Counted from the stretch's first letter, positions 9,734 through 19,134 are shown. The stretch: DNA of 37,476 nucleotides from Pseudomonas fluorescens (GCF_902497625.1 NZ_CABVGX010000056.1:1-37476), one strand, 5' to 3'. Notes: generated by a model not told the origin, from the sequence alone. Program-made: numbers and translations.

Positions 9734-10660
9734 TCAGCCGCGATAGAGAATCGCCGATCCCCATGACAATCCAACACCAAACCCGCTGATGGCCACTCGG
9801 TTCCATGCTGAAGCCAAAACGTGTTTTTCCAGCAATAAAGGTATGCTCGACGACACGGTGTTGCCGGTCTCGACCATGTCCTTGATGAATTTCTCAGGCT
9901 CGCCTTCAAAACGTCGTGCCACCGCATCAACGATGGCCGCGCTGCCTTGGTGAATACAGAACGCATCAATGTCGCTGGCTTGCAGCGCCGACTCGTCGAG
10001 CAACTCGTGCAAGTGGGCAGGCACCTTCAGCAAGGCAAAGTTGAAGACCTGTCGGCCATTCATGAAAAATACACCTTCGCTGACTTTCAGGTGCGGCGCA
10101 CCGGAACCATCCGTGCCGAACTTGGCTTTGCCCAGCAACCATGGCGCGTCTTCGGCCATCCACGTGGCAGTGGCTGCGTCACCGAAGAGCATGGTGGTGT
10201 TGCGGTCTTCAGGATCGACGATTTTCGAATACGGGTCGGCGGTAATGAGCAGACCGTTCTTCAAGCCTGCCGCTTCCATGAAGCCTTTCATGGCATAGAT
10301 GCCGTAAACGTAACCGGAGCAACCCAAAGAAATATCAAAGGCGGCTACGTGGGTCGGCAGACCCAGTTTGTCCTGAACAATGGCAGCCGTGTGGGGCAAC
10401 CCCTCTTCATCCCCGTTCTGCGTAACAACGATCAGTGCATCTATAGCGTCTGGCGACAATGTCGGATTGGCAGCGAACAAGGCTCTAACTGCTTCAACGC
10501 AAAGATCGGAAGTTTCCTGTTCGACTCCCTTTCGCGGCAAGAAGGTGGAGCCGATCTTGCCCAGAATAAAATCCTGGTCTTTGGCGAACTTCGCACCTTG
10601 GGCGTAATTGTCCACACCTTCGACAGGTACATAACTCGCGATGCTTTTGATGCCAATCAT
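9734..10660 (-). CDS. FabH-like 3-oxoacyl-ACP synthase III in the flagellin glycosylation island
   Basis: 308 aa from the ATG at 10660, which has GGGAAG upstream; the longer in-frame extension lacks support. The thiolase-fold condensing enzyme has an intact triad: C114 (SLGCSGYVYG), H237 (FCIHQGS) and N267 (ETGNTVSSSIP). The C-terminal GFGVGLSWGSAIL loop is typical of KAS III. Such enzymes join an acyl-CoA to malonyl-ACP. Placed beside flagellin glycosyltransferases and away from other fatty acid genes, it probably makes or loads a short acyl group for a flagellin sugar. P. syringae pv. tabaci has a FabH-like orf3 at this position, and its flagellin sugar carries a hydroxybutyryl group. The substrate here is an inference; the housekeeping FabH is expected elsewhere in the genome. 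Confidence 0.88.
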   Translation of the reverse strand: MIGIKSIASYVPVEGVDNYAQGAKFAKDQDFILGKIGSTFLPRKGVEQETSDLCVEAVRALFAANPTLSPDAIDALIVVTQNGDEEGLPHTAAIVQDKLGLPTHVAAFDISLGCSGYVYGIYAMKGFMEAAGLKNGLLITADPYSKIVDPEDRNTTMLFGDAATATWMAEDAPWLLGKAKFGTDGSGAPHLKVSEGVFFMNGRQVFNFALLKVPAHLHELLDESALQASDIDAFCIHQGSAAIVDAVARRFEGEPEKFIKDMVETGNTVSSSIPLLLEKHVLASAWNRVAISGFGVGLSWGSAILYRG

Positions 10661-10764
10661 TGTGGCTTCCCGATAGATATGGCGGATATTCACGAACGTC
10701 CAGGCAAGACAGCAGCAGGCGGCCCCCTCTGCGATCACACCCGACGCCGGTGCGGCGGCTGATT

Positions 10765-10793
10765 AGAGTAAAGATGCACGTTTCGACTGCCAA
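10765..10793 (-). promoter_or_regulatory. possible sigma-70 promoter of the FabH-like gene
   Basis: Minus strand TTGGCA (10793-10788), 17 nt, TACTCT (10770-10765), in the 227-nt gap between the GT-methyltransferase stop and the FabH-like start. The -35 is good and the -10 is poor. Nothing else was recognised in this gap. Confidence 0.3.
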
Positions 10794-10887
10794 GTCACGA
10801 TTACGCATATTTTACTCGCCACCTGCTTGTCCTCCCCTCCTGCTGACCTTGCCGCCTGCATCGGGCTGCGACCTGCAGGAGGTGGAT

Positions 10888-12645
10888 TTACAACACCGGA
10901 TTGGTGAAATAGCTACCGGTCCACTCATAAAAGACCTTGCGAAACTCTTCGTTCTCCGGCTCGACAATCAATGCCTGGCGCAAGAACTCAACCGCTTCAT
11001 GCGAATCCCCCAACTCTCGACTGAGATGGGCCGCCAGATGCAATTTCACGGCGTCGAAGAAATCAAAGGACAAAGACACTTTGAGCATCGCCAGCGCTTC
11101 ACCCAAACGCCCGGCCTGCCACAGACGACTGAACTCACCGGCAAACGCCGTCTCATCAAGCCAACGGGTCCCGGCAAGTCCTTCAAATTTGCGCACTACA
11201 ATCGTATGTCCATTGCCGACCTTGCTGTCGGTTTCTTCCACGCATTCGATGTACCAGCAGCCTAAGCCACTATTGTTGAGGTAGTTGATCACCTGCAACA
11301 TGCTTTGCAACGAGAACACCTGATAGTGCTCGCGCCAGTCGTTCTCAGGCATCGAATGAACATCGACACCCAATTGGAACGCCTCGATCATCGCCGGCAA
11401 TGTGCTTAATGCGCGTGTGGCATCACTTTTTGCCGCCACCCGTTTGGGGAAAATACAGAAGAACACACCAAAGTCTTTCAGCACTCGCTGCGACTCAACA
11501 TAGGCAGCCAACACATTGGGCGCATGCTCGATCACATGGGAGCTGACGAGATAGTCAAACGCCTGATTCCTGCAGTGAATGGACTGAAAGTCCCCCACCA
11601 GGTCCACCTTGATCATCTCTCCAGTTCGATCGACCTGAGCCTGCTTGTACTTGAGATAGTCCGCCAAGTCGCGTTCATGCACATAATTGATGCCGTCACT
11701 CGGCGCAACATTCAGGCATTGCGGCAAATAGAATGCGTTGTGTGCCGCCGCGCCAAGCTCTATGCCACTGCCTACACAGTATTTGTGGGCCAGTGCCATT
11801 CCTCGATTGCCGCTGGTTTCGGGTGCAGCCCTGCACTGCCGAGACTGGCCGTATCGTGCAAGGATATCCTGCAGCCCTGCAACAAAGTCCTCGGATGATG
11901 CCAATGGCAAAGCCACGGGTACAACGCCGTGTTTTTCCTGGAAGTAAGCCGTGGCGTTACGGACTATCAGGTCACGATCGATCCTGGAGGATATAGTCGA
12001 CTGCTCGACGCTCCAGGTTTCATCGCCCAGATAGCTAGCCGAAGCGGGGATATCCGCAAAATACCAGAACGCTGGATGCTGCCCGGACTGAATGATCCTG
12101 AGTGTGTGCTCGACATGCTCGATGGCATTGTAGAAACCCTCATCCATCCCTCCCGCATCCAGCAGGCAGCGCCGGGAGTAATAAGAAAATGCTCCCACGC
12201 AGTGTGGGTAAAACGGAACCTGCAACCCTTCCTCATACGTGATAGTGGCTCGCGGATTTGGCCTGCCGTCCGCGGTCTTGTTCATCAACCCGTGCTGACT
12301 GAAGTTGAGGTGCTGAATACCGGTAGTGCGCGAAACGTCAATGTACCGCTCGAATACTGACGGGTCTTGAACGAATATATCGTCTTCAATCAAAAATATA
12401 TGCTCGGCTCCCGCCTCCAGCAGATGCTCAATGGCTTTGTTCTTTGACTTTGCCACACCCAGATTTCGTTCATTCTGAATGAAGGTATGAGCGTCATCGC
12501 CAAAATCGGGTTCGAAGGGCAACCCATCGTTGACCACAACCACATGATCAATGACGCCCGGCGGTAACGACCGGTACAGCCGTTGCAACTGCTCTGGACG
12601 ATTAAACGTGGTGATGCCACAGCCAACTGCTTTGCCCTCGATCAC
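10888..12645 (-). CDS. GT2 glycosyltransferase - SAM methyltransferase - TPR fusion, flagellin glycan
   Basis: 585 aa from a GTG at 12645 with GGAGGAAGG before it; this start overlaps the preceding stop in a GTGA junction, so a TTG 27 nt upstream is less likely. Residues 1 to about 240 are a GT2 domain (CGITTFNRPEQLQRLYRSLP, VVVNDG, and an EDD at 87-89 in the DXD position). Residues about 290-420 resemble a class I methyltransferase (GSGIELGAAAHNAFYLP, then FDYLVSSHVIEHAPN). The last 85 residues contain a TPR-like repeat (GDSHEAVEFLRQALIVEPEN). One chain could therefore add and methylate a sugar. The methylated viosamine-type sugars known on P. syringae flagellin make this reasonable, but the sugar here is unknown. 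Confidence 0.82.
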   Translation of the reverse strand: MIEGKAVGCGITTFNRPEQLQRLYRSLPPGVIDHVVVVNDGLPFEPDFGDDAHTFIQNERNLGVAKSKNKAIEHLLEAGAEHIFLIEDDIFVQDPSVFERYIDVSRTTGIQHLNFSQHGLMNKTADGRPNPRATITYEEGLQVPFYPHCVGAFSYYSRRCLLDAGGMDEGFYNAIEHVEHTLRIIQSGQHPAFWYFADIPASASYLGDETWSVEQSTISSRIDRDLIVRNATAYFQEKHGVVPVALPLASSEDFVAGLQDILARYGQSRQCRAAPETSGNRGMALAHKYCVGSGIELGAAAHNAFYLPQCLNVAPSDGINYVHERDLADYLKYKQAQVDRTGEMIKVDLVGDFQSIHCRNQAFDYLVSSHVIEHAPNVLAAYVESQRVLKDFGVFFCIFPKRVAAKSDATRALSTLPAMIEAFQLGVDVHSMPENDWREHYQVFSLQSMLQVINYLNNSGLGCWYIECVEETDSKVGNGHTIVVRKFEGLAGTRWLDETAFAGEFSRLWQAGRLGEALAMLKVSLSFDFFDAVKLHLAAHLSRELGDSHEAVEFLRQALIVEPENEEFRKVFYEWTGSYFTNPVL

Positions 12646-15485
12646 TGGCCTTCCTCCAGAGCTGTAAGCCAAGTCAATTCAAGCGATTGTTGATCCGAAG
12701 CGGTTCTCGAAACATCGATGCCGTACCTCCCCTCAACTTCCGAGCGGGCCGTGAACGCATTGGGCCAGCGCTCGGACACTACTGCTGCGAGTATCAGTTC
12801 ATCGACCATGACGCCCGGATTAATCACCTGCGCCTGCGGCGCCCATACTGTGGACCAGCCCGCCTGAGCCACTTTCAAACAGAAATCCAGATCACCGGCC
12901 AGAGAACTGCGCTCGAAGTACTCAAGTCCTCCGACCTGCTCGAATATGGATTTACGCACCATCAGGCAGTCGCTCGAAACCGCTTGGCAATTGCGCTCAG
13001 TGCCGACGCCCAAGGCAGGTTCCAACGCCGTGTGCGAAAGACCGATCCACGGGGAAACGACCTTTGCCGCCGCAACAAGATCGTACCCGGCGTGACTGAT
13101 GAATCCATCGGCATCGTGCATCTTGCACCCGACAATCCCGACTTCAGGGCGCAGCGCCTGTTTCAACATCCACTCGATCCAGGCCGGTGTCGCGATATGA
13201 CTACGACTGGACAACAGCACCAGATATTCGCCCGACGCGTACTGAAGAGCCTGGTTGAAGAGTTCGGCCCGTGACAGAACTTGCGGACACCAGATCACTT
13301 TGACCCGTCCGCTATTACCTTCGAACCTGGACAAATAGCTGCGGATTTCGTCGGGGCAGGCGTTATCTGCGACGACAATCACTTCGTAATGCTGGTAACG
13401 GGTGCGCTGGGTTACACAGCCAAGACACGCTTTGAGTGCTGCCAGATCATTTTCCGCAGCCAACAAAATGCTGACTTGTGGAGTCTGGTAGTGACGATAA
13501 TCGACGTTCAACGTACCGCCCGCCACCAGATCGACCTGCGCGCCATAGCCCAAAATCGTCAGATGGCGCTTCAATGTCTCGATCGCCTTCCTGTTCATCG
13601 AATCGCCGGGACTGTCGCCGATGACCAGGTATTCATCCATATGGGCCAAGCCGGCTACGCCCTGACGCTCAATCATTCTGAGCAACAGGTCGAACTCAAA
13701 AGTTGCCGGGCAAGCATTGCTGTAACCGCCAAGGTTCAAGACTTCCTGACGACGAACCAGCCAATGCTTCGACATCAAATCCGGGCGGCTTCGCAGCAGT
13801 TCAAGATTGGTTCCGGGGCGTACCAGACTGACCAGTCGGCCATCAACGTCGCGATGAATTTCATTCGCCGAGATTGCCCGACACTGGCTCGCCCAAGGCA
13901 ATTCGGTATGCAGGCGCAGAAGACCGCCACGGGTCAGAACATCCCCTGCATCAAGCACCATCAGCCATTCACTGCGAAGTTGGCCCAACAACTGGTTCAA
14001 TCGTGCAGTCAGGTTGTCCTGGGTGACTTTTACAAAATGCACCGTATCTTCGATCGTGGTGATTGCCGCTAGCTTACCGTCGCGCAAAACCACGATCTTG
14101 AACGTGCGTAAACCGCTGGCAATCAAACTATCGAAGGTTTTTTGCAGGGCCTCGTCACTGCCCTGCAGATCAATGAGCAGAAATGTCACTAGGGGCGATG
14201 GATGCTTTTCGAGATGCTTGAGAACCCGCGCGGTGCCCTCGTCGTCCGGCGCAGCACACTGGACAGCTTCAAGAATTTGACCGGATTGGGTTTGTTCCAG
14301 CAGACGCTCAACGTCCGCCGCGCCTGCTGCGATCAACCGCTGATACCACGTGCTTATCTGTTGTGCCTGAAGCGCGTCTTGTGTTGCATCAAGTGTTGCA
14401 ATCAATCGCTCGCAGACTTGCTTATTAAACATGCCGAGCGAGAACGCCTGCTGATAACGCAGCAGCAAACTATCGGGCGTATCGTTCAGCTGCACGGCCA
14501 TTAGCTCACGCTGGCGCACCCATACGCCTTCCAGAGCATGAATGTGCTGCGAGCCGGCTGGCCAGGCGTGGACCAGGCACTCCAACTGCTCTAAAGCGTT
14601 GAATAACGCCGAGTCGTAATAGGGCATCTCAACGAACTGTCGGCTTTCAAAATTCCACTCCGGCCTTTGCGACACACTGGTCCAACGGGAAGTAAACAAC
14701 AGCGGCGCGGTACGTTTACTCAAAAAAGTCCTGACGAATCCTTCTAGAACTTTGATTCCCTCGGGTGTCCTGCACAGTTGCCAGCGGTCCGCGTCCCATT
14801 GACGGACAAGCGGTGTGAAACGCGCACGTTCAACTTCAAGGTCAGTGGCAACAGCCGCATCGGCGGTGTATTCAACCAGGCTATAGGTCACCGGCAGGAC
14901 TGCGGCGTGGTGCTCGGCCAGCAGCCCGAACGAAAGAGCAGCCATTGCCCCTTCAAATGCCAACTCACCGGGTAGGTCCTGAGCGATCTGCAACAGGACT
15001 TGCGTCCTGACGACTGCTCGCCAAGCGTCGATCCCACCCGTCGTGAACCGGCCAATCCGATCGAGGGAGGACCCCGCATCGTCATGCTTCACAAGTGCCG
15101 CGCCATGCTTGTGAAAGCCGGTGCATCCATTACCTGGCCTATAGTTCAGTGCATGGCCTTGGCTAAGCGAATACTGCAAATGCGTATTCAAAAAACCTAT
15201 GTTCTCTTCAAGCGCATCGAACAGAAGAAAGTCGCTCTCTGAAGCCAGGACTACATAGGGCGTTACAACACGCTGCAAGCTTGCAATCAGCGCAGGCTTC
15301 CAGTCTTTTACAGGCGATCGGGATGTTGGCCTGCCCGCGACCTCCATACCCACCGTCATCAGATGGTTGATTCGGGAACTGTAATACCCGTCTGCTCTTT
15401 GCAGGTAATCTGATCCGGGACTTCCCAGCAGGATGATCGTGACGTCATTCAGCGTCGACGCAGCTGCCATTGATACTTCACCCAT
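12642..15485 (-). CDS. multi-module glycosyltransferase (947 aa), flagellin glycosylation
   Basis: 947 aa from the ATG at 15485 (AAGGG upstream); an ATG at 15470 is the alternative, and the longer TTG start lacks a ribosome-binding site. The first 400 residues contain a segment (TPYVVLASESDFLLFDALEE) reminiscent of TIGR00180-type transferases. A GT2-like module follows at roughly 440-660 (WLMVLDAGDVL). A second GT2 module follows at roughly 680-920 (PQVSILLAAENDLAALKACL; LRPEVGIVGCKMHDADGFIS; CLMVRKSIFEQVGGLE). In the last module the usual LNNDT metal-binding motif reads LLSSRSH. The two GT2 modules resemble modules 2 and 3 of the neighbouring 1189-aa protein. Context supports a role on flagellin; donor and acceptor cannot be read from sequence. 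Confidence 0.82.
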   Translation of the reverse strand: MGEVSMAAASTLNDVTIILLGSPGSDYLQRADGYYSSRINHLMTVGMEVAGRPTSRSPVKDWKPALIASLQRVVTPYVVLASESDFLLFDALEENIGFLNTHLQYSLSQGHALNYRPGNGCTGFHKHGAALVKHDDAGSSLDRIGRFTTGGIDAWRAVVRTQVLLQIAQDLPGELAFEGAMAALSFGLLAEHHAAVLPVTYSLVEYTADAAVATDLEVERARFTPLVRQWDADRWQLCRTPEGIKVLEGFVRTFLSKRTAPLLFTSRWTSVSQRPEWNFESRQFVEMPYYDSALFNALEQLECLVHAWPAGSQHIHALEGVWVRQRELMAVQLNDTPDSLLLRYQQAFSLGMFNKQVCERLIATLDATQDALQAQQISTWYQRLIAAGAADVERLLEQTQSGQILEAVQCAAPDDEGTARVLKHLEKHPSPLVTFLLIDLQGSDEALQKTFDSLIASGLRTFKIVVLRDGKLAAITTIEDTVHFVKVTQDNLTARLNQLLGQLRSEWLMVLDAGDVLTRGGLLRLHTELPWASQCRAISANEIHRDVDGRLVSLVRPGTNLELLRSRPDLMSKHWLVRRQEVLNLGGYSNACPATFEFDLLLRMIERQGVAGLAHMDEYLVIGDSPGDSMNRKAIETLKRHLTILGYGAQVDLVAGGTLNVDYRHYQTPQVSILLAAENDLAALKACLGCVTQRTRYQHYEVIVVADNACPDEIRSYLSRFEGNSGRVKVIWCPQVLSRAELFNQALQYASGEYLVLLSSRSHIATPAWIEWMLKQALRPEVGIVGCKMHDADGFISHAGYDLVAAAKVVSPWIGLSHTALEPALGVGTERNCQAVSSDCLMVRKSIFEQVGGLEYFERSSLAGDLDFCLKVAQAGWSTVWAPQAQVINPGVMVDELILAAVVSERWPNAFTARSEVEGRYGIDVSRTASDQQSLELTWLTALEEGQ

Positions 15486-15548
15486 AGCCGAACCCTTAAC
15501 CCAGATATTCAATGTCGACCCTGACCGACCGCCAGGCCGAACCAACGA

Positions 15549-18500
15549 TCAGTTCACCAGCCAGGCATTAACCCATGGCTGAAGATTGTTTTGACTCAGT
15601 ACAAAGTCGCGCATGACAACTGTGCGCAACTCATCACCCATGCGGTAGCTGCCTTGGGGATCATTCAAATGCATGCGAATAGCTTCAAGCCATTCCTGAG
15701 TACTGTTGGTGCGCACGCGCGTACACGGCAGATAACCGCGATAGGCTTCTGTATCGGTGCAGACGACGGGATAGCCGCACGCGCCGTACTCCAGCAAACG
15801 CAGATTGCTCTTGCAGTCGTTGAACAGGTGGAACTCCAACGGCGCAAGCGCCAGATCGAGGTTCAGGCTGGCCAGCTTCTGCGGATAGATATCCAGACCT
15901 ACGCAAGAATGGAACTCATGAATGTAAGGCCGTAACGCATCAGGGCACATGCCGAAAAACACCCACTCCACCTCATTTGCCAGCTCTCGCACCACATCAG
16001 CGATGATTTCCAGATCTCCGGTATGGCTGGTCCCGCCTCCCCAGCCAACGCGTGGTTTGCTGGAGGTGCCGCGCATACTGCGTACGTCGCTCCAGAGGTG
16101 TTGCGCGAGCATATTGGGCACAACGCGGATATCGCGATGCATGTCGCTCAATGCGTTGGCCAAAGCATTAGTGGTAACGATGACTCGCTCACATTGCGCA
16201 ATGCCGCGCTGCAACTGCTCCCGGACATCCGCGGGCTTGTCCCTTGCGTGGATATTCTTCTTCGGCACATCAAGGATGTAATCGTCTATTTCGAAGATAC
16301 TCCTGACATTGGAAAACCTTTTCAGATGCGCCATATCGTCCACGGCCGACGCGGTGTGACGCAGCTGAAAGATTACGATATCCGGCTTCATCCGCTCAAA
16401 ACCCATGTCCGCAGGCGTCTCGTAGCTTAAGCGTCCCGTTATGTGACCTGCCGCCTCAAGCTCCAGGAAAGGCTGCACGACCCGATAGTGCCCTACTGCG
16501 GAGGCGTTCACTGGCAACCCGAGAACGAATGGAAGTGAACGTGAGCGAAACGGGGCCCAACCACTCAACATCCCTGGCTCCAGAGCGAAGTTGGCATTGG
16601 CCGGACTCAGAACCGGGCTGTAGGCAGGATCTTTGACAAACGTGGGAAGCCATCGACGATATAGCGCATCCCGCTCCTCCAGGTCCTTCGCAGAATTCCC
16701 GGTGATCGTGAGATAAGAAGCCGAGGAGCCAAGCACCGTCGCGTAGGGGGTGCTGACCACCAGATATCCCTCGGAGCCGACTTTCAAACAAAAGTCCACT
16801 TCAGCAAGGGCAGCACCAAACGCGCGGTCCTCCAGACCACCGACGCTCTGGAAAACTTCTTTGCGAACCATCAGGCAGGCGCCACTGACCGCGCTCCAGT
16901 TCTGCACCACCTGCAGGCGCTGCATATAACCAGGGCTCTGCACATCGACGCCTTCAAACGCCGCTTTTGCGCAAGGCCCCAGCGCCAATACAGCCCCCAT
17001 GCCGACAATTTTCCCCTCGGCGCTGACCACCTTGGGCCCGACAATTCCCACCTCGGGACGAATGGCATGATTCAACAATTCATTCAGCCAGTCGCCATTG
17101 AGCACTCGCAATGTGGGCGAAAGCAGCAAAAGAAAATCACCTTGCGCCTGACCGGCTGCAAAGTTGACGGCACTGACGAACGTGTCCGCTCCCGGATTGT
17201 GCAGCACCTTCAACATTGAAGGCGCCAGATCCGCCATGGCCGCGAGCCAGTTACGCATTTCAATCGAGGCTGTCTGTCTGCTGACGATCAGTATTTCGTA
17301 GCGAGTAACAGATGTACGTTCGATGAGCCCTTCGACACAAGCCTGCAGGGCTGCGAGATCGTCACCACAGGGGACCATAATAGAAACCATGGGCTGCTGA
17401 TCAAGCAGATAGTCGACTCGATTGAGCCAAGGCTGACCTCCTTTGTGGAGCTGATGGGCGACGTCCAGCCGTTGCAAGTGTGCCGACAGCACTCGCGGGT
17501 TTTGTTCGGTGACCTCAGGAGATGAAACCCATTGCGCAAAGGTAAACGTTGATTCGAGCTGAACCTCGGCGATGTGTTCGATAGCCGCCAGCCCTGCAGA
17601 TTCGGCAATACGCCACAGCAGATCATGAGGCGCAAGCTCACCAAAATCGGCATTAAAACCGCCAAGTTCAACGAGAGTCTGGCAGGAAAATGCGAGGGAT
17701 CGCCCTACGTAAGGGTAGCTGCGCAGCAAGTCCAGATTGAAGTCGGGTTTGAATACCGGCCCAAGGGAGCGCCCCTCCTTCAACTCACCTTCGTCGCTAT
17801 ACACACAGGCCAGATTCGGGGTGGCTGCAATTCGCTCTGCCAGCACCAGCAATGCCGATTCGCTCAAGACGTCGCCGGCACGCAGCAGATAGATCCAGTC
17901 GCCCGCTACCTGCGTCGGCAATTCATTGACCTGTGTGGCCCAATCCTTGTGCAACGCCCCAGTGATCAGTTGCCCGCTTCGTTCGACAAAGGTGTTGGAA
18001 AAAACCACAACACTTGATGGCGCATACAATTGAGCGGACAGGCTATCCAGGGTGGAGCGCATCTCGCTGTCGCTGCCCTGATGATCAAGCACTACCGCAA
18101 TGATTCGCGGCTTGGCAGGCCAGGCGGCGAGGGTCTGCGGCAGCAAGTGGCGCTGAATGTCAGAAAACTTCCGGCAGGAGAGCCATTGCTGATAGAGCTC
18201 GTCGTAATTCTCACAATTACTGCCGACCCTGGAATTCAGCCGCGTTTGCCAAGTGCCCAATATTCTTTTGATCGGTAACTCTTTCCACTGCCTTGGTGAG
18301 ACGTGGGCGTCGGCAAGATCGACAAAGCGCACCCAGCCGTCAGCAGGCGCATCTTCACCTGTACGCGACGCCAACATTTGCATGAGCCATTCCCATTCGC
18401 TCTTTGCATGGGTCAGGGTATCAACCTGCTTGCTCAAACGATTCGGATGCAATCGTTCTATGGAGCCTGGCCTACGGAGCATGATCAAATCAGCTCGACG

Positions 18501-19118
18501 TAGCAGACAAACAAACATCACCAGATCCAGAATTGCCAAGAATCCTAGACCTGGCTGAGTCAGCGCTGGCAGCAGTTCTCGCAAATCACTCGCACGTATC
18601 AACGCGGCTGAAAAGTTACCGAGAAAACTGACAGCCTGCTCGTCCAGGAAAGCCAGAATGTCCTGTCCCTTGAGTAAACTGTTGCCCAACGGCAGCGATA
18701 CGTTCTGTAATCGGCGCGGCAGAATGTAATTGTTTTCATCAGAAAACAGACGCGGAGAGATCGCAAGTTTGGCCTCCGAGCAGTCGTTCAATGCTTCAGC
18801 CTGTTCACTCACGCAGTGCGAGAACAAGCGATCATCGTCACACAACACCTTGATGAACTCGCCCTGAGCATTGTCCACACACCGCTGAAGATTGCCGGCG
18901 AATCCAAGCTGATGCGAGTTACGCAGGTAACGGATGCCGGTTTGACATGCGCGAATCCTGGCCATGACCATCTGCTCGATCTCAACACCGTCACTGTCAT
19001 CGCAAACAACGATCTCGAGATGTGGATACGTCTGATCTACCGCACTCTGCAACGCCATCTCAAAAAAACGCGGGGAGAAAGCAGGTATGGCGATAGTGAC
19101 GAGTGGCAATGGCTTCAC
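15549..19118 (-). CDS. four-module glycosyltransferase (1189 aa), Fgt1-like
   Basis: 1189 aa, GTG start at 19118 with AGGGA upstream. Module 1 (residues 1 to about 250) is a GT2 domain with the intact nucleotide-sugar motif LCDDDRL (94-96). Modules 2 (about 330-540; WIYLLRAGDVLS) and 3 (about 570-840; IRPEVGIVGPKVVSAEGKIV) are GT2-like with altered DXD sites. Module 4 (about 870-1189) is a GT-B/GT4-type domain (FEIDDYILDV; VGWGGGTSHTGDLEIIADVV; SNLRLLEYGACGYPVVCTD). It is the first gene after flgL. In P. syringae (fgt1/fgt2) and P. aeruginosa (fgtA) large flagellin glycosyltransferases occupy this position, so it is the best candidate for attaching the first sugar to FliC. The specific homology is inferred. 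Confidence 0.85.
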   Translation of the reverse strand: MKPLPLVTIAIPAFSPRFFEMALQSAVDQTYPHLEIVVCDDSDGVEIEQMVMARIRACQTGIRYLRNSHQLGFAGNLQRCVDNAQGEFIKVLCDDDRLFSHCVSEQAEALNDCSEAKLAISPRLFSDENNYILPRRLQNVSLPLGNSLLKGQDILAFLDEQAVSFLGNFSAALIRASDLRELLPALTQPGLGFLAILDLVMFVCLLRRADLIMLRRPGSIERLHPNRLSKQVDTLTHAKSEWEWLMQMLASRTGEDAPADGWVRFVDLADAHVSPRQWKELPIKRILGTWQTRLNSRVGSNCENYDELYQQWLSCRKFSDIQRHLLPQTLAAWPAKPRIIAVVLDHQGSDSEMRSTLDSLSAQLYAPSSVVVFSNTFVERSGQLITGALHKDWATQVNELPTQVAGDWIYLLRAGDVLSESALLVLAERIAATPNLACVYSDEGELKEGRSLGPVFKPDFNLDLLRSYPYVGRSLAFSCQTLVELGGFNADFGELAPHDLLWRIAESAGLAAIEHIAEVQLESTFTFAQWVSSPEVTEQNPRVLSAHLQRLDVAHQLHKGGQPWLNRVDYLLDQQPMVSIMVPCGDDLAALQACVEGLIERTSVTRYEILIVSRQTASIEMRNWLAAMADLAPSMLKVLHNPGADTFVSAVNFAAGQAQGDFLLLLSPTLRVLNGDWLNELLNHAIRPEVGIVGPKVVSAEGKIVGMGAVLALGPCAKAAFEGVDVQSPGYMQRLQVVQNWSAVSGACLMVRKEVFQSVGGLEDRAFGAALAEVDFCLKVGSEGYLVVSTPYATVLGSSASYLTITGNSAKDLEERDALYRRWLPTFVKDPAYSPVLSPANANFALEPGMLSGWAPFRSRSLPFVLGLPVNASAVGHYRVVQPFLELEAAGHITGRLSYETPADMGFERMKPDIVIFQLRHTASAVDDMAHLKRFSNVRSIFEIDDYILDVPKKNIHARDKPADVREQLQRGIAQCERVIVTTNALANALSDMHRDIRVVPNMLAQHLWSDVRSMRGTSSKPRVGWGGGTSHTGDLEIIADVVRELANEVEWVFFGMCPDALRPYIHEFHSCVGLDIYPQKLASLNLDLALAPLEFHLFNDCKSNLRLLEYGACGYPVVCTDTEAYRGYLPCTRVRTNSTQEWLEAIRMHLNDPQGSYRMGDELRTVVMRDFVLSQNNLQPWVNAWLVN

Positions 19119-19134
19119 GACTTATGTCCCTGAC

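Noticed and set aside
10775..10793. sigma-54 promoter starting TTGGCA before the FabH-like gene
   Set aside because: There is no GC at the required 10-nt distance from GG; only a weak sigma-70 reading remains.
10661..10887. extra small gene or N-terminal extension of the FabH-like protein
   Set aside because: The extension to 10738 has no ribosome-binding site and no FabH homology. The ATG at 10660 has GGGAAG and gives the standard KAS III length.
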